Below, piece after piece: positions 36,501-47,465 of a stretch of DNA of 64,000 bases. The stretch comes from Isoetes taiwanensis (lineage: Eukaryota; Streptophyta; Lycopodiopsida; Isoetales; Isoetaceae), in assembly GCA_021234155.1 (NCBI GenBank), contig JAJEKV010000020.1:18339018-18403017 (forward strand), written 5' to 3'. Numbering within the stretch: the stretch's first letter is position 1; each line of letters opens with the position of its first letter. Below the pieces are notes generated by a model. The model did not search any database and had not been told where the DNA came from. It saw only the letters and a list, made by a program, of their open reading frames with translations. Made by a program: the position numbers and the translations under genes.

Positions 36501-37268
36501 AAATCTATCTAGCATCCTCTAAGACAGACATGTATCAGCTCAAAATCAGCCTTAAAGAAGCTGAAAGCAATGCTTTAGTATGGCTGTAATTTATACGGGT
36601 GGGTCCTGTGTTTGCATGCTTTTCCATATCTACCTTTTTGCAACGTAAAGTGCAGGTTAAGATTTGAGTCTAGATATGCAGACCCTCTTTGTGAGCATTA
36701 AGTCATGTTGATTTATTTGCTTGGGCACCACAATTTCGTCCAGTTTATCTTATGTCTCAACACCTCCTATTTTAGGCTATTAAATGCTTTTAGAAATAGG
36801 TGTGGTGCACCATTAGGCCCATTCATTGTTGAAATCTGGAAAACCCTGTAATATTTCGGATTCTTAAATATCTAAAATTGCTGGTCGCTACTCAATTTAT
36901 TTTGTTAGTTTGTGTTTTTGTCATCTATTTACTCATTTATGGCTAGGAATAATCAGCTTAATGCGAAAATCATTCCTTTCCTGCATGTCTTAGCTTTTCA
37001 TTACTAGTGGTTGTCTTGACTTGGGATCAAATACTTGGTCTTCTTTGGGTTCACCCTAGTCTTTGAGATTTCTGAGGCTTGTTAACTAAAATAAGTTGGT
37101 GGTCGTTCAACTTCATACGCATGTCTATATCTGTATTTTCCTCTCTAGCTAGGCATAATGGCTTGGGCCTGGGTCACGCCAGGATAGACACATTCTCAGG
37201 CTTTAGCGAGTGTTATTGTCTGGAGTAAGTTTGCTGCTAGATTAGATCCTAGCAGGAAGTTAGTATAT
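33600..37268 (+). repeat. Pseudo-LTR-like repeat E1 (interrupted)
   Basis: About 2.6 kb shared with 38803-41400 at about 98-99% identity, plus an insertion at 34985-36049. It contains intron-like sequence; 36233-36298 follows GACTGCAG and may be a leader exon, mirrored at 40373-40436. No protein is supported. Confidence 0.85.
34985..36049. mobile_element. Insertion of two tandem MITE-like units in E1
   Basis: E2 shows the empty site (AGAATGATTGTAG at 40181). Units 34985-35349 (365 bp) and 35350-36049 (700 bp) share the first about 165 bp and the last about 40 bp but differ inside. Each opens with a hairpin (GTCATCGATCCGAG/CTCGGATCGAC). Terminal inverted repeats ATTCTAGAAGGAGCGAGCATG and the reverse complement of GCATGCGAGCTTCTTCTAGAAT-like sequence bound each unit. 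Any target duplication is only AT. ORFs 35031-35264 and 35395-35808 are not supported. Confidence 0.65.
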
Positions 37269-38038
37269 ATACTGGAACTTCTATTTATCTGTTCTAGGAC
37301 AGATAACCTAAGCCACCTTGTCTCTGTAAATTATAATTTCTTTGTCTGTGTTTGTGTACTTGTGAAATAAATTAGAATGTATGTGTCCTAATATGCTTGA
37401 GCTTGGGATCAAATACTTGATCTTCACTTAGGATGAAGGGCCTCTACATTCTATGGCTTTTAAGCTTTATACGGGATTTTCTACTAATTACATTTTTTTG
37501 CTTTCTATCTGCATAAAAAAATTTGGGTATAGGACATGATGACTATGGTTTGGGACCAACTACTTGACCCCCTCCATGTTATCAAGTCTAAGCTGTAAGT
37601 CTTCTGTTTTATTTGAAAATACAAGTCTTCCTATGGTATATTGAAAATCAACTTGAGAATCTGGCTGTTTAGTTTGCCTGAGTATGGAATCGATTATTTG
37701 GTTCTCACTTGGTAAGTTAAATTGCTCATTTTCGTGGTTTATTTTCAAGAACAAGTTACTATTTGGTTGTTATATTTCTAGCATTATTTTATGCTTTCCT
37801 CTTAATGATTTCGGCTGTGAGTGTGGATGAATCAGAGCTGAGACCTATGTACATCAGATTAGGTCTGTCTTAGTCATAAATAATAACACATATTGTAACC
37901 TATGGACAGATCCTTGGTGATTGTTAATAATGTCCTTCTACGTGATCAATGTTGGTGGCTGTGTTTATTGTTAAAGAGAAGCACAAATGGTTTATTAACT
38001 GACATCATGTACTAATAGAAATCCGTAATTGCTTGCAG

Positions 38039-38290
38039 ACCAATCAAAACAATGAAGATCAAGATCGAATTGATTTGCTTTGGATCCCTGATCTCTGGAA
38101 TTTGGGCTTCAACAAACTCAGATGTCAGGCGCCTAATGGAGCAGTTCAAACTGTGATATGTTGTCTGAATCATGACGGCATGCACAGGAAAATCATTGAG
38201 CTAGAATCCTTGCAAACTGATTGCAGGATTTCGGCAGTTGCCCATTTAGGCTTCAATGATTGGCTGGGTGTTCTGGCTTGTAAGATAAAA
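38039..38290 (+). pseudogene. ORF1 N-terminal exon remnant of PLE-3
   Basis: After acceptor AATTGCTTGCAG it reads TNQNNEDQDRIDLLWIPDLW, then NLGFNKL and GAVQTVICCLNHDGMHRKI, then SAVAHLGFNDWLGVLA. This matches PLE-2 ORF1 (QLSNIGYGRV, QAVQTVIACILNM, SVITHLGMSGFLSLV) and PLE-1 ORF1. The rest of ORF1 and all RT are missing. The frame ends at 38359. About 45 bp within it (38188-38230) recur at 38338-38385, a local duplication. Confidence 0.75.
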
Positions 38291-38802
38291 AGCCCACCTT
38301 CAGCTTGTATGATTACTGTCTTAATTGTGACAGATTATAAAAGAAAATCATTGTGCTAGGGTCAATGCAAACTGATTGCAGACTCTGAGCAAATAATAGT
38401 ATTGCAGGAGCTAGAAGAGACCAAGCTCAAAATTATCGATCAATTCTTGAATATTGGATTAGATCAATCACAGGAACATCTGCAACATTCTTAAGCAAGA
38501 GTTCCAGGAATGGTTTCAACCAAAGGATCATTTGCAGAAATATGGTTAACAGTCTCAATCAAGCTTTTTAAGCCTTAGCTATAACGCTACGGAGCTGAGC
38601 AAATATCTATAACAGGTATGTTTATTTGTGATTTCTAGTTCATTTCCTCTTTGGCTTTAATTAATACAGGTGTGAAAGGGTCCTAGCAGCATGGCTGGGT
38701 TCCCTATTCTACCTAGTATTGCTGTGTTGTAATTGCATTGGATCCTTGCACTTGCGGTTGGAGGCAGGTTTTCATATATATATAATATATATCTATATAT
38801 AT

Positions 38803-41394
38803 CAAGGTTGCTACTGGCTGTGCTCAAATAGGTGGTGCTAGCAGTCCCATATAAAATTTAACTACTGTCGGATTTTTGGTGCAAACCAGTAATAGCTTCT
38901 AGAACCACCTTGAAAGGGTGTAGACAGGGTGTAGACATATGAAATTTGCTCATTCTGGAAGGAAATTATTACCGGGCTGGTTTCTGGAAGAGAAAATACT
39001 ACTTGCTCTCTCTATAGCCTTAAGCGGCTATAGCCCCATAAACGCTGCATAAGTTTGTCCAAAAGCTTTGCTATTTGGTCCTCATAGGTCTTGTGATCCT
39101 TAAAATTAATTGGAGGTTTGCGCCTTGTTAATTGTGAGAGGCTAGAAGTGTAGCACTTGAATAGTGCCTGTTATACCAAGCTAATGTTTAGTTTGATATG
39201 CCCCATGGGGTCAGCCTTTTGATAATTGCAACTAGCAAAAGGAAATGCTAATTGGTACATTTGATGGTCAAATCTAAAGAAATACAAGTTGCCAACTTGC
39301 TTACTTTATTTTGTTAAGAAATATCTATGGAGATGTTGTAGGATACGTGGGCATTTTTTGAGCCACACATCCCAAAAGTGACCTAGACTTTTGGATTTTT
39401 ATAGGCTTTAATATGGAATTGTATCTTGTAAAGTCACATCTTTAAATTAGTAGCTAGAATTTATTATTAGTCATTTCACATGTGAATCGTGGGTGAGAGG
39501 ACTTAGACGCTTGCATTTATAGCTTCCAAAATAAGGGAGGTTTCTCACCACGTAACCATTTTGGAAGGATAACCATGTTTTGTGCCTGGCTGCCTTTTAG
39601 GTCACCATTTACCGTGCTGTATCACATGCCAAGGTAACAAATAGCAGAGCCATTGTGTGGCCGAAATTGATTATTTGCATTGGGTATGGAACCGACAATC
39701 ATATACATGGGTCTTGGCGGGATTAACCCTGTAAGCTCCATTCCTGATGGTCTTTTGCTTGGCTTTCTCTGTATAAAAAATGGGTCCAAAGAGAGGCGCT
39801 TGCTGCCGACCGGGGCAGAAAATGAGAAGCAAAGCTGCACTTCCGAATCTTGGGTCTAATTTCCAGGTTCAAAATGTTATCAGAAGATGTATCCAATGTG
39901 CAGCACCCACTAGAGCCAATATAAAAGCTGAAAATGTGAGCCTGTCTATGACAATCTAGAAGCCAGCATGTGCTTACAAGACAGAGGCCCTTCCGGCTTG
40001 GAGGACGCTTCAAATGAGGTCACAATCAGTTTTAATAATTCATGATTAACACTAGATATTGTTATAAAAATCCTGGATGTTTTTCTGGTGGTTCTACTTG
40101 CTGATGTAATATACCAATCGAGTAGGATGTTGCGCTAGAATTGGTGCAAGTAGACCATGTTATGCTATTCTTTTAACAATAGAATGATTGTAGTTCAGTT
40201 CTATTTTTACTTAAGCACATTGCTTGTAATTACAACATTATCATGTTGTTCATGGTTCCTAGGTTTTCTCTCTCTTTGCACAAAAGGAAAAGGATGAAAA
40301 CTGGGTTCTTCTTCGCTTACCTGCTAGTTGCTTTACATTTACCCTTCTTAGGCTAATTTGTAATTGGTTTGACTGCAGGTAACATGTTGAACCCATCTTT
40401 TTGTGTTGAAGATGTTGAAAATGACGTGCAAGCATGATTTCCTTGGATGGATGGACTGGTCCAAGAAATGCTTGTGTACACGGGAAGTTGTCTCAGCTGG
40501 GGCACTGTATTTTGTTGTATCTTTGCCCTTATACTCTTAAATATTTCTGGTTTATGTTATTAGGACAGCATGAGCCCTTTGTTATAGATAAAGATGACAG
40601 TCTGCTAGTCTTTTCAGTGGCTTTACTCTGAAAAACAGAAAATCTAGCATCCTCTAAGACAGACATGTATCAGCTCAAAATCAGCCTTAAAGAAGCTGAA
40701 AGCAATCCTTTAGTATGGCTGTAATTTATACAGGTGGGTCCTGTGTTTGCATGCTTTTCCATATCTACCTTTTTGCAACGTAAAGTGCAGGTTAAGATTT
40801 GAGTCTTGACATGCAGACCCTCTTTGTGAGCATTAAGTCATGTTGATTTATTTGCTTGGGACACTTTCGTCCAGTTTATCTTATGCCTCAACACCTCCTA
40901 TTTTAGGCTATTAAATGCTTTTAGAAATAGGTGTGGTGCACCATTAGGCCCATTCGCTGTTGAAATCTGGAAAACCCTGTAATATTTCGGATTCTTAAAT
41001 ATCTAAAATTGCTGGTCGCTACTCAATTTATTTTGTTAGTTTGTGTTTTTGTCATCTATTTACTCATTTATGGCTAGGAATAATCAGCTTAATGCGAAAA
41101 TCATTCCTTTCCTGCATGTCTTAGCTTTTCATTACTAGTGGTTGTCTTGACTTGGGATCAAATACTTGGTCTTCTTTGGGTTCACCCTAGTCTTTGAGAT
41201 TTCTGAGGCTTGTTAACTAAAATAAGTTGGTGGTCGTTCAACTTCATACGCATGTCTATATCTGTATTTTCCTCTCTAGCTAGGCATAATGGCTTGGGCC
41301 TGGGTCACGCCAGGATAGACACATTCTCAGGCTTTAGCGAGTGTTATTGTCTGGAGTAAGTTTGCTGCTAGATTAGATCCTAGCAGGAAGTTAG
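38803..41394 (+). repeat. Pseudo-LTR-like repeat E2 (uninterrupted)
   Basis: Nearly identical to E1 without the insertion. It stops at GTTAGTATATA, where E1 continues TACTGGAAC; the small internal TATATA of E1 has become the junction with the next TA tract. Confidence 0.85.

Positions 41395-41427
<33 letters not shown>
41395..41427. repeat. (TA)n tract joining E2 to pseudo-LTR G3
   Basis: TA run with one G. The right flank GCCATTTCCTAG is the G-repeat end, as at 15481 and 21129. Confidence 0.95.
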
Positions 41428-42330
41428 GCCATTTCCTAGCAACCTCCCTGAACGGGGTCTATATGATAACTAGTAATGCAAAATCTTACCTTGAGAAAGA
41501 GAATTATATCTTACTGGATCTTAGAATAAAGTCCCCATCCATTTAAATGGCATACAAGCACCATATTCAAAGTAAAATATTATAATAATAAAGCATGTCC
41601 GTGATTTGATCTACTCTTAAATTTTATCATCCCGTATCCAGGTGGGAAAAGCTAACCTGCCACCATCCAAACCAAAAAACATGTGTTAGAACAGATGCAT
41701 GGAATGGGAAGACAGGTGTCAGTGCTTTTTATGAAACCCCCCTTGTTATCGGTGTCATGGATATCTAAGAGTTTATTTAAGGTAGTCTTATTGGACCATG
41801 CTAAATTATGCCTTCAATGTACAATCCCACCATGTTAATGCTATGCAGCATAATGTGTCATAAAAAACCAGTTAGTGATCCAGCTCAATCACAGTTCAAT
41901 AAACGTTTTAACTCATTACCATCACATTCTTCTAAAACACTTATCTAAATGCATCAACCAAGGTGTTAATTTACAAATAGCCATAGACTTAATTTTTACA
42001 TTAATGCTTTTTTTCTTTTATTACTGTTTAACAAGCCATGTCTCAGAACGTTCTGATCAACAGTAAGCTTCACAAGTAATATCCAGCATTGAGAAGTTCC
42101 ATCAAGCCTAAATTCTAACCCCTTGGATTAATATACCTCCTTCCATGAAATTCATACCATTTCATGCAGTATTCCATAACCTCTAGTCAATCCATTAAAA
42201 CCACTATGTCTAACCTGATTGTCGTCTAGGAGAGGTTCAAGATCCTCTTCAATTTCCATGTAACTTGAATCTCCTATTTCTTCAGGCCCGTGTTCCATTA
42301 GTTTAAGCTCCTTATGATAATCCTTAAGGA
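41428..42330 (-). repeat. Partial pseudo-LTR G3 fused to repeat D1
   Basis: Identical in plan to 21129-22030 up to CTCCTTATG, then a deletion joins ATAATCCTTAAGGACT to D1 at about 42331. It is the third copy of the PLE-1-type 3' end. Confidence 0.85.
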
Positions 42331-43600
42331 CTGAACCTTGTCTCTAAGACTACGTCCAAGTCCAGACATCCAAAACCAGTCCAGGATAACCTGTGGCATG
42401 GTTGGATTTATCAGTTCCTGTTTTCATACGAGGAGAATATTAAATATCATTCCCAGCCATCCCATCCTATTCTCTGCACACACTTCAGTGATGTGGATAA
42501 TTTCTTTAACCATATTGAAATCATTCCAAACTCAATATTATTGTTTGATCAAGAGTCTAGCAAAAGGCTGTTCACTACGTGCAGGCCAAACCAGTAGGTG
42601 CATCTGAAAACAATCCATGCATACCAGAACAGTCCCTTGATGCTTCCAAATCACAAACATATGATATGCTTATACAGTATTGACATGTTGTTTTATTCAT
42701 AACCTCTCGTTATATTTTCACCATTTCATGCTTTAAACTTATGCAGGCAGAACTATGATAAAGACAACAAGTTAATATTCAAACATACAGATCCAGGTTA
42801 CTGCTGATCCATTTTTCAAAAAGAAAACACATCTATTGCTGCATATAGTTCCATGGTAGAAACACGTATTTAACCAAAACATATTCATAAGTTTCGTATC
42901 AAAATCCTTTCAGAAGTTTGAAAGTTTAAAAAGCCGAAAGAAGATAGCTAGGTTCAGCATATTAGTGGCAGAATACTGGAAATGTTTACTTCACTTTTTT
43001 CTTGCACTTGTAGCAGACTAAATCAGGGAAGTAATACGACCTGAACATCTTGTAAATAACCCTCATTTGAAGAAAAGTGAGATTATTCTTGCGTGTCAAA
43101 ACACGCCAAAGAAAGCCTTATTGCTAGACTTGCATTCTTCATCGTGGTTCCATTTGCTTATGCTCATAAACATGATAAAAACAGAGTATGTAGATGAAAC
43201 ACCTAAGGTTACGCAAAGAAAAAGATCAACCATTAGCCAAAGAAGGGTAAAGCCGACTTTTGCTAGCGGTGTAAGCAATGGTGTTTCATGGCTTAACGCC
43301 TTCAACATTTTCGTAAACTAAGTTTACTAAAATATCAAAAGAAAGTCAAAGTATAAGGTTGAGACATACTCCCTTTACTGCCATATCAGTGTATGGCAGG
43401 ACTATTGCCCATGTATTACTGCTGTTAATGTTAGAACAGACTAGAAGTAATTAAGATAACTTCATTACTTATTGGTAGCTATGGCCAGTTATCCAGAAGC
43501 ACTTACTTTATATTGCATAACTCCAAAAACCAGAACTAAGCTATACGCTTTTTTCTTGCAGTAATCTATTCCCATTCCCTTATTGAATGCAATTACCAAC

Positions 43601-44314
43601 TTAATATGAAACTAAAAGAACCTGATTTAGAGGAACTTCTTCATAAATGGATTCGTCCACTTGGCTTGAAGTAATGTTGATACCGCTATTATCCCCAGGG
43701 AAGGTATGATCAAGAGATGTTGAAGCATTTCTGTTTTTTGCCATGAGATCTTGAATTCTCGATGCAGCAGGTCTTTTGTTACTGCTGGTGGCCTTTTTCT
43801 TAGCCATGATATCAATTCCGGCCTTAACAGTCATCTCCATAAGTTCTGATTTTTTCACTGCAGCTCCTTCATTTCTTCCCACAAAGCTACAATCCACACC
43901 AGCCTCCCTTAGCATTTCCAGAATATCAGCTTTAGTTGGCCCTTTGTTGCCAGCTCCTTCAGGCCTCGTCATGTTAACACCACAGTCGTGTAGCTTACAA
44001 ATAGATCCGGTGCTTTCCGGAGCTTCAATCCAACAGTCGTTCAAAGCCAGATTACTAAACGCAAAAGAAGGCGGACCACCCATTTTGTGGTTTATAAAGG
44101 CAAAGATTGCATATGAACCGAGCATGTACCATACCTCTTTAAGGCGCCAAATCAAAATCTGTGCTGTATCAGGACTCAGGCCAAATGAACCGTTGAAAAA
44201 TCTCATCATAATATTGCCCAAAGGCAAAGAACAGAGTACCCTAATGTCAGTAATACATGCTAAATGTCTCATTCCGGTGAATATAGAGTATAGCATGCCT
44301 GTAACTTGCTGCAA
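43601..44314 (-). CDS. 237-aa ORF in repeat D1 (unknown)
   Basis: An intact frame from Met at 44314. The N-terminal half is hydrophobic and helical (MQQVTGMLYSIFTGMRHLAC; ILIWRLKEVWYMLGS). The middle has GPTKADILEMLREAGVDCS. The C-terminal third is basic (KKKATSSNKRPAASRIQDL) and then acidic. An acceptor-like TTTGCAG lies just before codon 2, and the codons VPLNQ end at CAG/GTTCTT, a possible donor, so this may be an exon. The segment IWRLKEVWYM faintly resembles IWLDHAIWYLM of ORF1. It differs by one residue from the copy at 50583. Function unknown; a nucleoprotein-like role is only a guess. Confidence 0.55.
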   Translation of the reverse strand: MQQVTGMLYSIFTGMRHLACITDIRVLCSLPLGNIMMRFFNGSFGLSPDTAQILIWRLKEVWYMLGSYAIFAFINHKMGGPPSFAFSNLALNDCWIEAPESTGSICKLHDCGVNMTRPEGAGNKGPTKADILEMLREAGVDCSFVGRNEGAAVKKSELMEMTVKAGIDIMAKKKATSSNKRPAASRIQDLMAKNRNASTSLDHTFPGDNSGINITSSQVDESIYEEVPLNQVLLVSY

Positions 44315-44955
44315 ACGGCGGCTTTGCTTCGTGTATAGTCTCTAGCCCTTTCGAAACCCTAAACAAGCTATACTCGTATCATGCTAAAAGAGTTAAGTAT
44401 TTTCTACGTTTTCGTACACTAAATCTTGTCAATACCATCTTACCCACCATAGGTTAAATTAATTGTACCAGTATACTCTGCGAGACCTATTTCAAACCTA
44501 TAGATGACTTTAAATATGCAGATTCGACATGCCATATGAAAAATGGAAAGTTAAAATACCCCCAATAATTTTTGACAAGAATATAATAAGGAAAAAGAGT
44601 GACAAATGTGGAGCCAAAATTCATAAGGTTACACTAACCATGTAGTGGATATATTCCCTAGGAGGCTCCTCCCCTTAAGCTCACTTTCTAAAACTTATTC
44701 AACAATGTCCAAGCCCACACTCCATTCATGTGTAGGTCAGAAACATTTCTAGGTAATCAAACTCTATTTTCATTGTAGAGTATCTATGTCTTCAGGCCAA
44801 ATCTATTTTTTGATTTTTGCCATTTTATTCTTGACCTACAACTCTCATGTTGGCCGACAGGTTGAACATATGTCAAAGCATAGTCTTTTGGGCTATACAT
44901 CTGATGCCCTGATGTCTTACCAAAGGGTAGCCAATTAGACATACCAACCTGTTGG

Positions 44956-44990
44956 ATATATATGTATATATGTATATATATATATATATA
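44956..44990. repeat. (TA)n tract between PLE-2 RT 3' region and repeat D1
   Basis: TATATATGTATATATG followed by a TA run. The same pattern opens repeat D2 at 51937-51966. Confidence 0.95.
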
Positions 44991-44996
44991 TAATTT

Positions 44997-45085
44997 GCCT
45001 ACCTCCTCCCGGGAGGAAAGGTAGGTCCCTAATTATGTCATATAAGGGAGTGATGGGTCCCTATATGACATAGGGACCCACCTCT
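44997..45085 (-). other. Hairpin pair 3' of PLE-2 RT
   Basis: Two strong inverted repeats: CCTACCTCCTCCC/GGGAGGAAAGGTAGG (44998-45026) and GGTCCCTATATGAC/ATAGGGACC-type stems (45054-45075). They lie between the RT stop and the TA tract, where PLE 3' structures would be recognised by RT. No hammerhead core (CTGANGA with GAAA) was found by eye. Confidence 0.55.
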
Positions 45086-45123
45086 CCACCTGTATGAGTA
45101 CAGTGTTATACCTAGAATCCTAC

Positions 45124-47232
45124 CTAGACACTCATAATTTGTAAAATTTCGTACCTGAATTTTCGTAATTTGTTGACCATAGTGCATATATCGTATCGCA
45201 GACCAGGAAAATCATTATCTTTCAAAGCCTTGTATAGGGTTCTCCATACATCCTTGGCTTTAAAGCCTTTAGTAATAAAATCCTTAACCAGATTATGTAG
45301 GTCTTCCGCTGCTAGAAAAGGGTTACTGTGTACGTATAGGTATGGTAAAACTTGTGAGATCAGTACATTGATTGCCATATTATAAGGCCGACAACTATTG
45401 GCGTGCACAAACTTAGATGCCTTAAAAGGAAGCTTATCCCGCTTATCGTATCTATATGTGCAATATGTTCCGAGCCCTATATTCAATATCTCAATGGTCA
45501 TGTTGAGAAAGTTTACTCTTCTTCCACTACTGCCCTCTATTCCCAAAACTGTCCAATACTCAGTTTCATCTTTTATTTTAAGGATATTTAGGTCATAGAT
45601 GCACTTGTTACCTTCTTTAAGATTATTGCTGATGATGTTGAGATACTCCCTGATGTAGAAGCAATTAATCCCGATCAGATCATCAATATATCGGCTGCAG
45701 TTTCTAAATGAGTTTGCTTCCTGGAACTTACCCTCTTTGCAGAGATCAGTAATAAACTTTAGTTCATAAAAGGCCAGATATAGATTGCACCATGACGGGC
45801 TACAAGGGAAGCCCATGGGAATTCCCTTGACTTGTCTCCAAATAATGCTGCCCATTTTAAGAAAACAGCATTTAAGCAGCCATTTATTAATTTTGCAAAA
45901 TTCAGCAAGACTTATCAATGTCCATTTTTTGCCTTTGGGGTTTACCTTTTTCCATGTTATTTCAAAAGCTCCGTTAGGGCTCTGAGTGTACCACATATTA
46001 TATTTCTTGTGCTTCTTCAACTGATTAGCCCAGACTAGTTTGCAGACTTGTTCTATAATCTGGCATATCCCATTCTCCCCCTCAATGGGTATGTTTTCAT
46101 AGCATTTAGCTATGTCACAAACAAATAAATCATAAATCTTACTTGGCATGTTAACAGCAAGATCATAAATTGAGTTGATGACCCAAGAGGCCTTGATTTC
46201 ATATTGCCCGAAAGTGTTGTACCTCTTGCAGATGTCCACACAGATTTCAGGCCATAATTCAAGAATAGAATTGAGTCCCGCTGCAACCAGGGATGCCAAC
46301 TCAGAAAAGATGCTGCTATGTGCATTAGTAATCCATCTGTATTCTCTTTTGTGAGCTTTATAGATTCCCAGCAGATATGGTAACTCCTTGCTGATGTTAG
46401 TGACTTCACCAACAAGGGTGGTGATATCCACCTCAATTTGTTCTATAACAGAGAGCTCAGAGAATTCTGTCTTCTCAAAATCTGGACTTTCCAACCTTTT
46501 GTAAGCTTCAGCCCTAATGTGCATAGGGCATATAAATGCCGGATTGTTAGCAGCTTTATCTACTCCTGCTATGTAGAGGTTGTCTTTAAGCCATTTAATG
46601 TTTTTAACCACCTCCTCATCATTTATGAGAAATTTAACTTTGTTGTTCCTATTTCTGTTAACTTCCTCCATGGCTACAATTTCAGATACCATAAGGATTT
46701 CTGCTTTGCACCTATCCACTGTATCAGTGTCTATGTCCAAGAGTGCAAATCTGTGCAATTTAAAGAATTGCTCAATGGTATTTCTCAACTCCTTCTTGAA
46801 GATTTGCATAGTAAATGGGTGGTCTGGAATATGATTAAGTCCCATGCCAAACATGTTTCTTAGTGCCTTGTGATGCACTATGCTAATGTCAGTGGTTCTG
46901 ATATGGCCTATTTCTAGGTCTATGAATTTACTCAGTGTGGGGTTTCGACATGGGCACTTCATGCCTTCTTCCATGGCAAAAACTTTTTTAGGCCTGTAAA
47001 ACGTGGCTTTTAAATTGCTCACGTACTTCCAGCCAAATGTAGACTCATTAAACATCTTGGCACCTCGGTCTCCAAGGTATTTCAGGAGTACTTGTTCGAA
47101 AACAGTACTAAATCTGATTCTGTCCACCATCTTAGAAAAGAAGGAGAAATGAATGTATTTTTTATTTTCTTTGTCCTTATTAGTGACAAGAATCCAGTCC
47201 CCGTCCTCATCAAGCATCAGAATTCTCTTGAT
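45124..47232 (-). CDS. Reverse transcriptase of PLE-2 (697 aa from Met 47217, intact)
   Basis: An uninterrupted Penelope-like RT. Residue positions from Met 47217: MKCPCR at 86-91, GLNHIP at 126-131, GVDKAANNPAFIC at 218-230, LPYLLGIYKAHK at 279-290, first catalytic Asp at 368 in VCDIAKCYENIP, GIPMGFPCSPSWCN at 465-478, catalytic YIDD at 510-513, then VNFLNM at 568-573 and YDKRDKLPF at 590-598. The exon opens after acceptor TTTTTCTCACAG at 47233, five codons before the Met. It ends about 100 residues after YDKR with no GIY-YIG nuclease. The CPCR motif matches CHCR in PLE-1. It likely copies element RNA by target-primed synthesis; expression is unproven. Confidence 0.92.
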   Translation of the reverse strand: MKRILMLDEDGDWILVTNKDKENKKYIHFSFFSKMVDRIRFSTVFEQVLLKYLGDRGAKMFNESTFGWKYVSNLKATFYRPKKVFAMEEGMKCPCRNPTLSKFIDLEIGHIRTTDISIVHHKALRNMFGMGLNHIPDHPFTMQIFKKELRNTIEQFFKLHRFALLDIDTDTVDRCKAEILMVSEIVAMEEVNRNRNNKVKFLINDEEVVKNIKWLKDNLYIAGVDKAANNPAFICPMHIRAEAYKRLESPDFEKTEFSELSVIEQIEVDITTLVGEVTNISKELPYLLGIYKAHKREYRWITNAHSSIFSELASLVAAGLNSILELWPEICVDICKRYNTFGQYEIKASWVINSIYDLAVNMPSKIYDLFVCDIAKCYENIPIEGENGICQIIEQVCKLVWANQLKKHKKYNMWYTQSPNGAFEITWKKVNPKGKKWTLISLAEFCKINKWLLKCCFLKMGSIIWRQVKGIPMGFPCSPSWCNLYLAFYELKFITDLCKEGKFQEANSFRNCSRYIDDLIGINCFYIREYLNIISNNLKEGNKCIYDLNILKIKDETEYWTVLGIEGSSGRRVNFLNMTIEILNIGLGTYCTYRYDKRDKLPFKASKFVHANSCRPYNMAINVLISQVLPYLYVHSNPFLAAEDLHNLVKDFITKGFKAKDVWRTLYKALKDNDFPGLRYDICTMVNKLRKFRYEILQIMSV

Positions 47233-47465
47233 CTGTGAGAAAAAGTGTTATGGTCATGATCACTAGGATCTGAGATATGTAATGCCTAAGTAGGCATTTG
47301 AGTATGAATATGTTACATGCTGGACCCCCCTTAAAACTAAGAAGGAATGTAATGTAAAAAAGTGTAATGACTTTCAAATATTCCACATATACAGAAAAAC
47401 AGAAAAAGAAAGGAACATTCTGGTTTTAATTCATCAAAGTAATTAATATTATTGATAGCACTTAC
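47233..47465 (-). other. Candidate intron between ORF1 and RT of PLE-2
   Basis: The donor AA/GTAAGT overlaps the ORF1 stop codon (AAG TAA GTG) and the acceptor is TTTTTCTCACAG. Splicing would remove the ORF1 stop, but the downstream RT frame is then out by one base and meets TGA after four codons. RT might use its own Met, a shift, or another upstream donor. In PLE-1 the RT exon likewise follows an acceptor (19120). Confidence 0.55.

Larger units (their letters stand above)
33600..41394 (+). mobile_element. PLE-3: degenerate member, repeats E1/E2 and an ORF1 remnant
   Basis: Direct repeats E1 (33600-37268, with a 1065-bp insertion) and E2 (38803-41394) flank a short body with one conserved ORF1 exon (38039-38290) on the plus strand. 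(TA)n precedes each repeat (33436-33599, 38775-38802) and follows E2 (41395-41427). No RT remains. The architecture matches PLE-1 and PLE-2, but in opposite orientation. ORFs at 34419-34810/39622-40013 are conserved only because the repeats are nearly identical. Confidence 0.62.
42331..44990 (-). repeat. Repeat D1 (3' copy, PLE-2)
   Basis: A direct repeat of 49314-51966. Small differences near 43190-43330 (insertions and deletions) show that the copies have started to diverge. It contains the 237-aa ORF and a TA tract at its 5' end in element orientation. Confidence 0.93.

Noticed and set aside
43776-44345. 189-aa plus-strand ORF (also 50758-51327)
   Set aside because: Antisense shadow of the 237-aa ORF; it uses the complement of the same codons.
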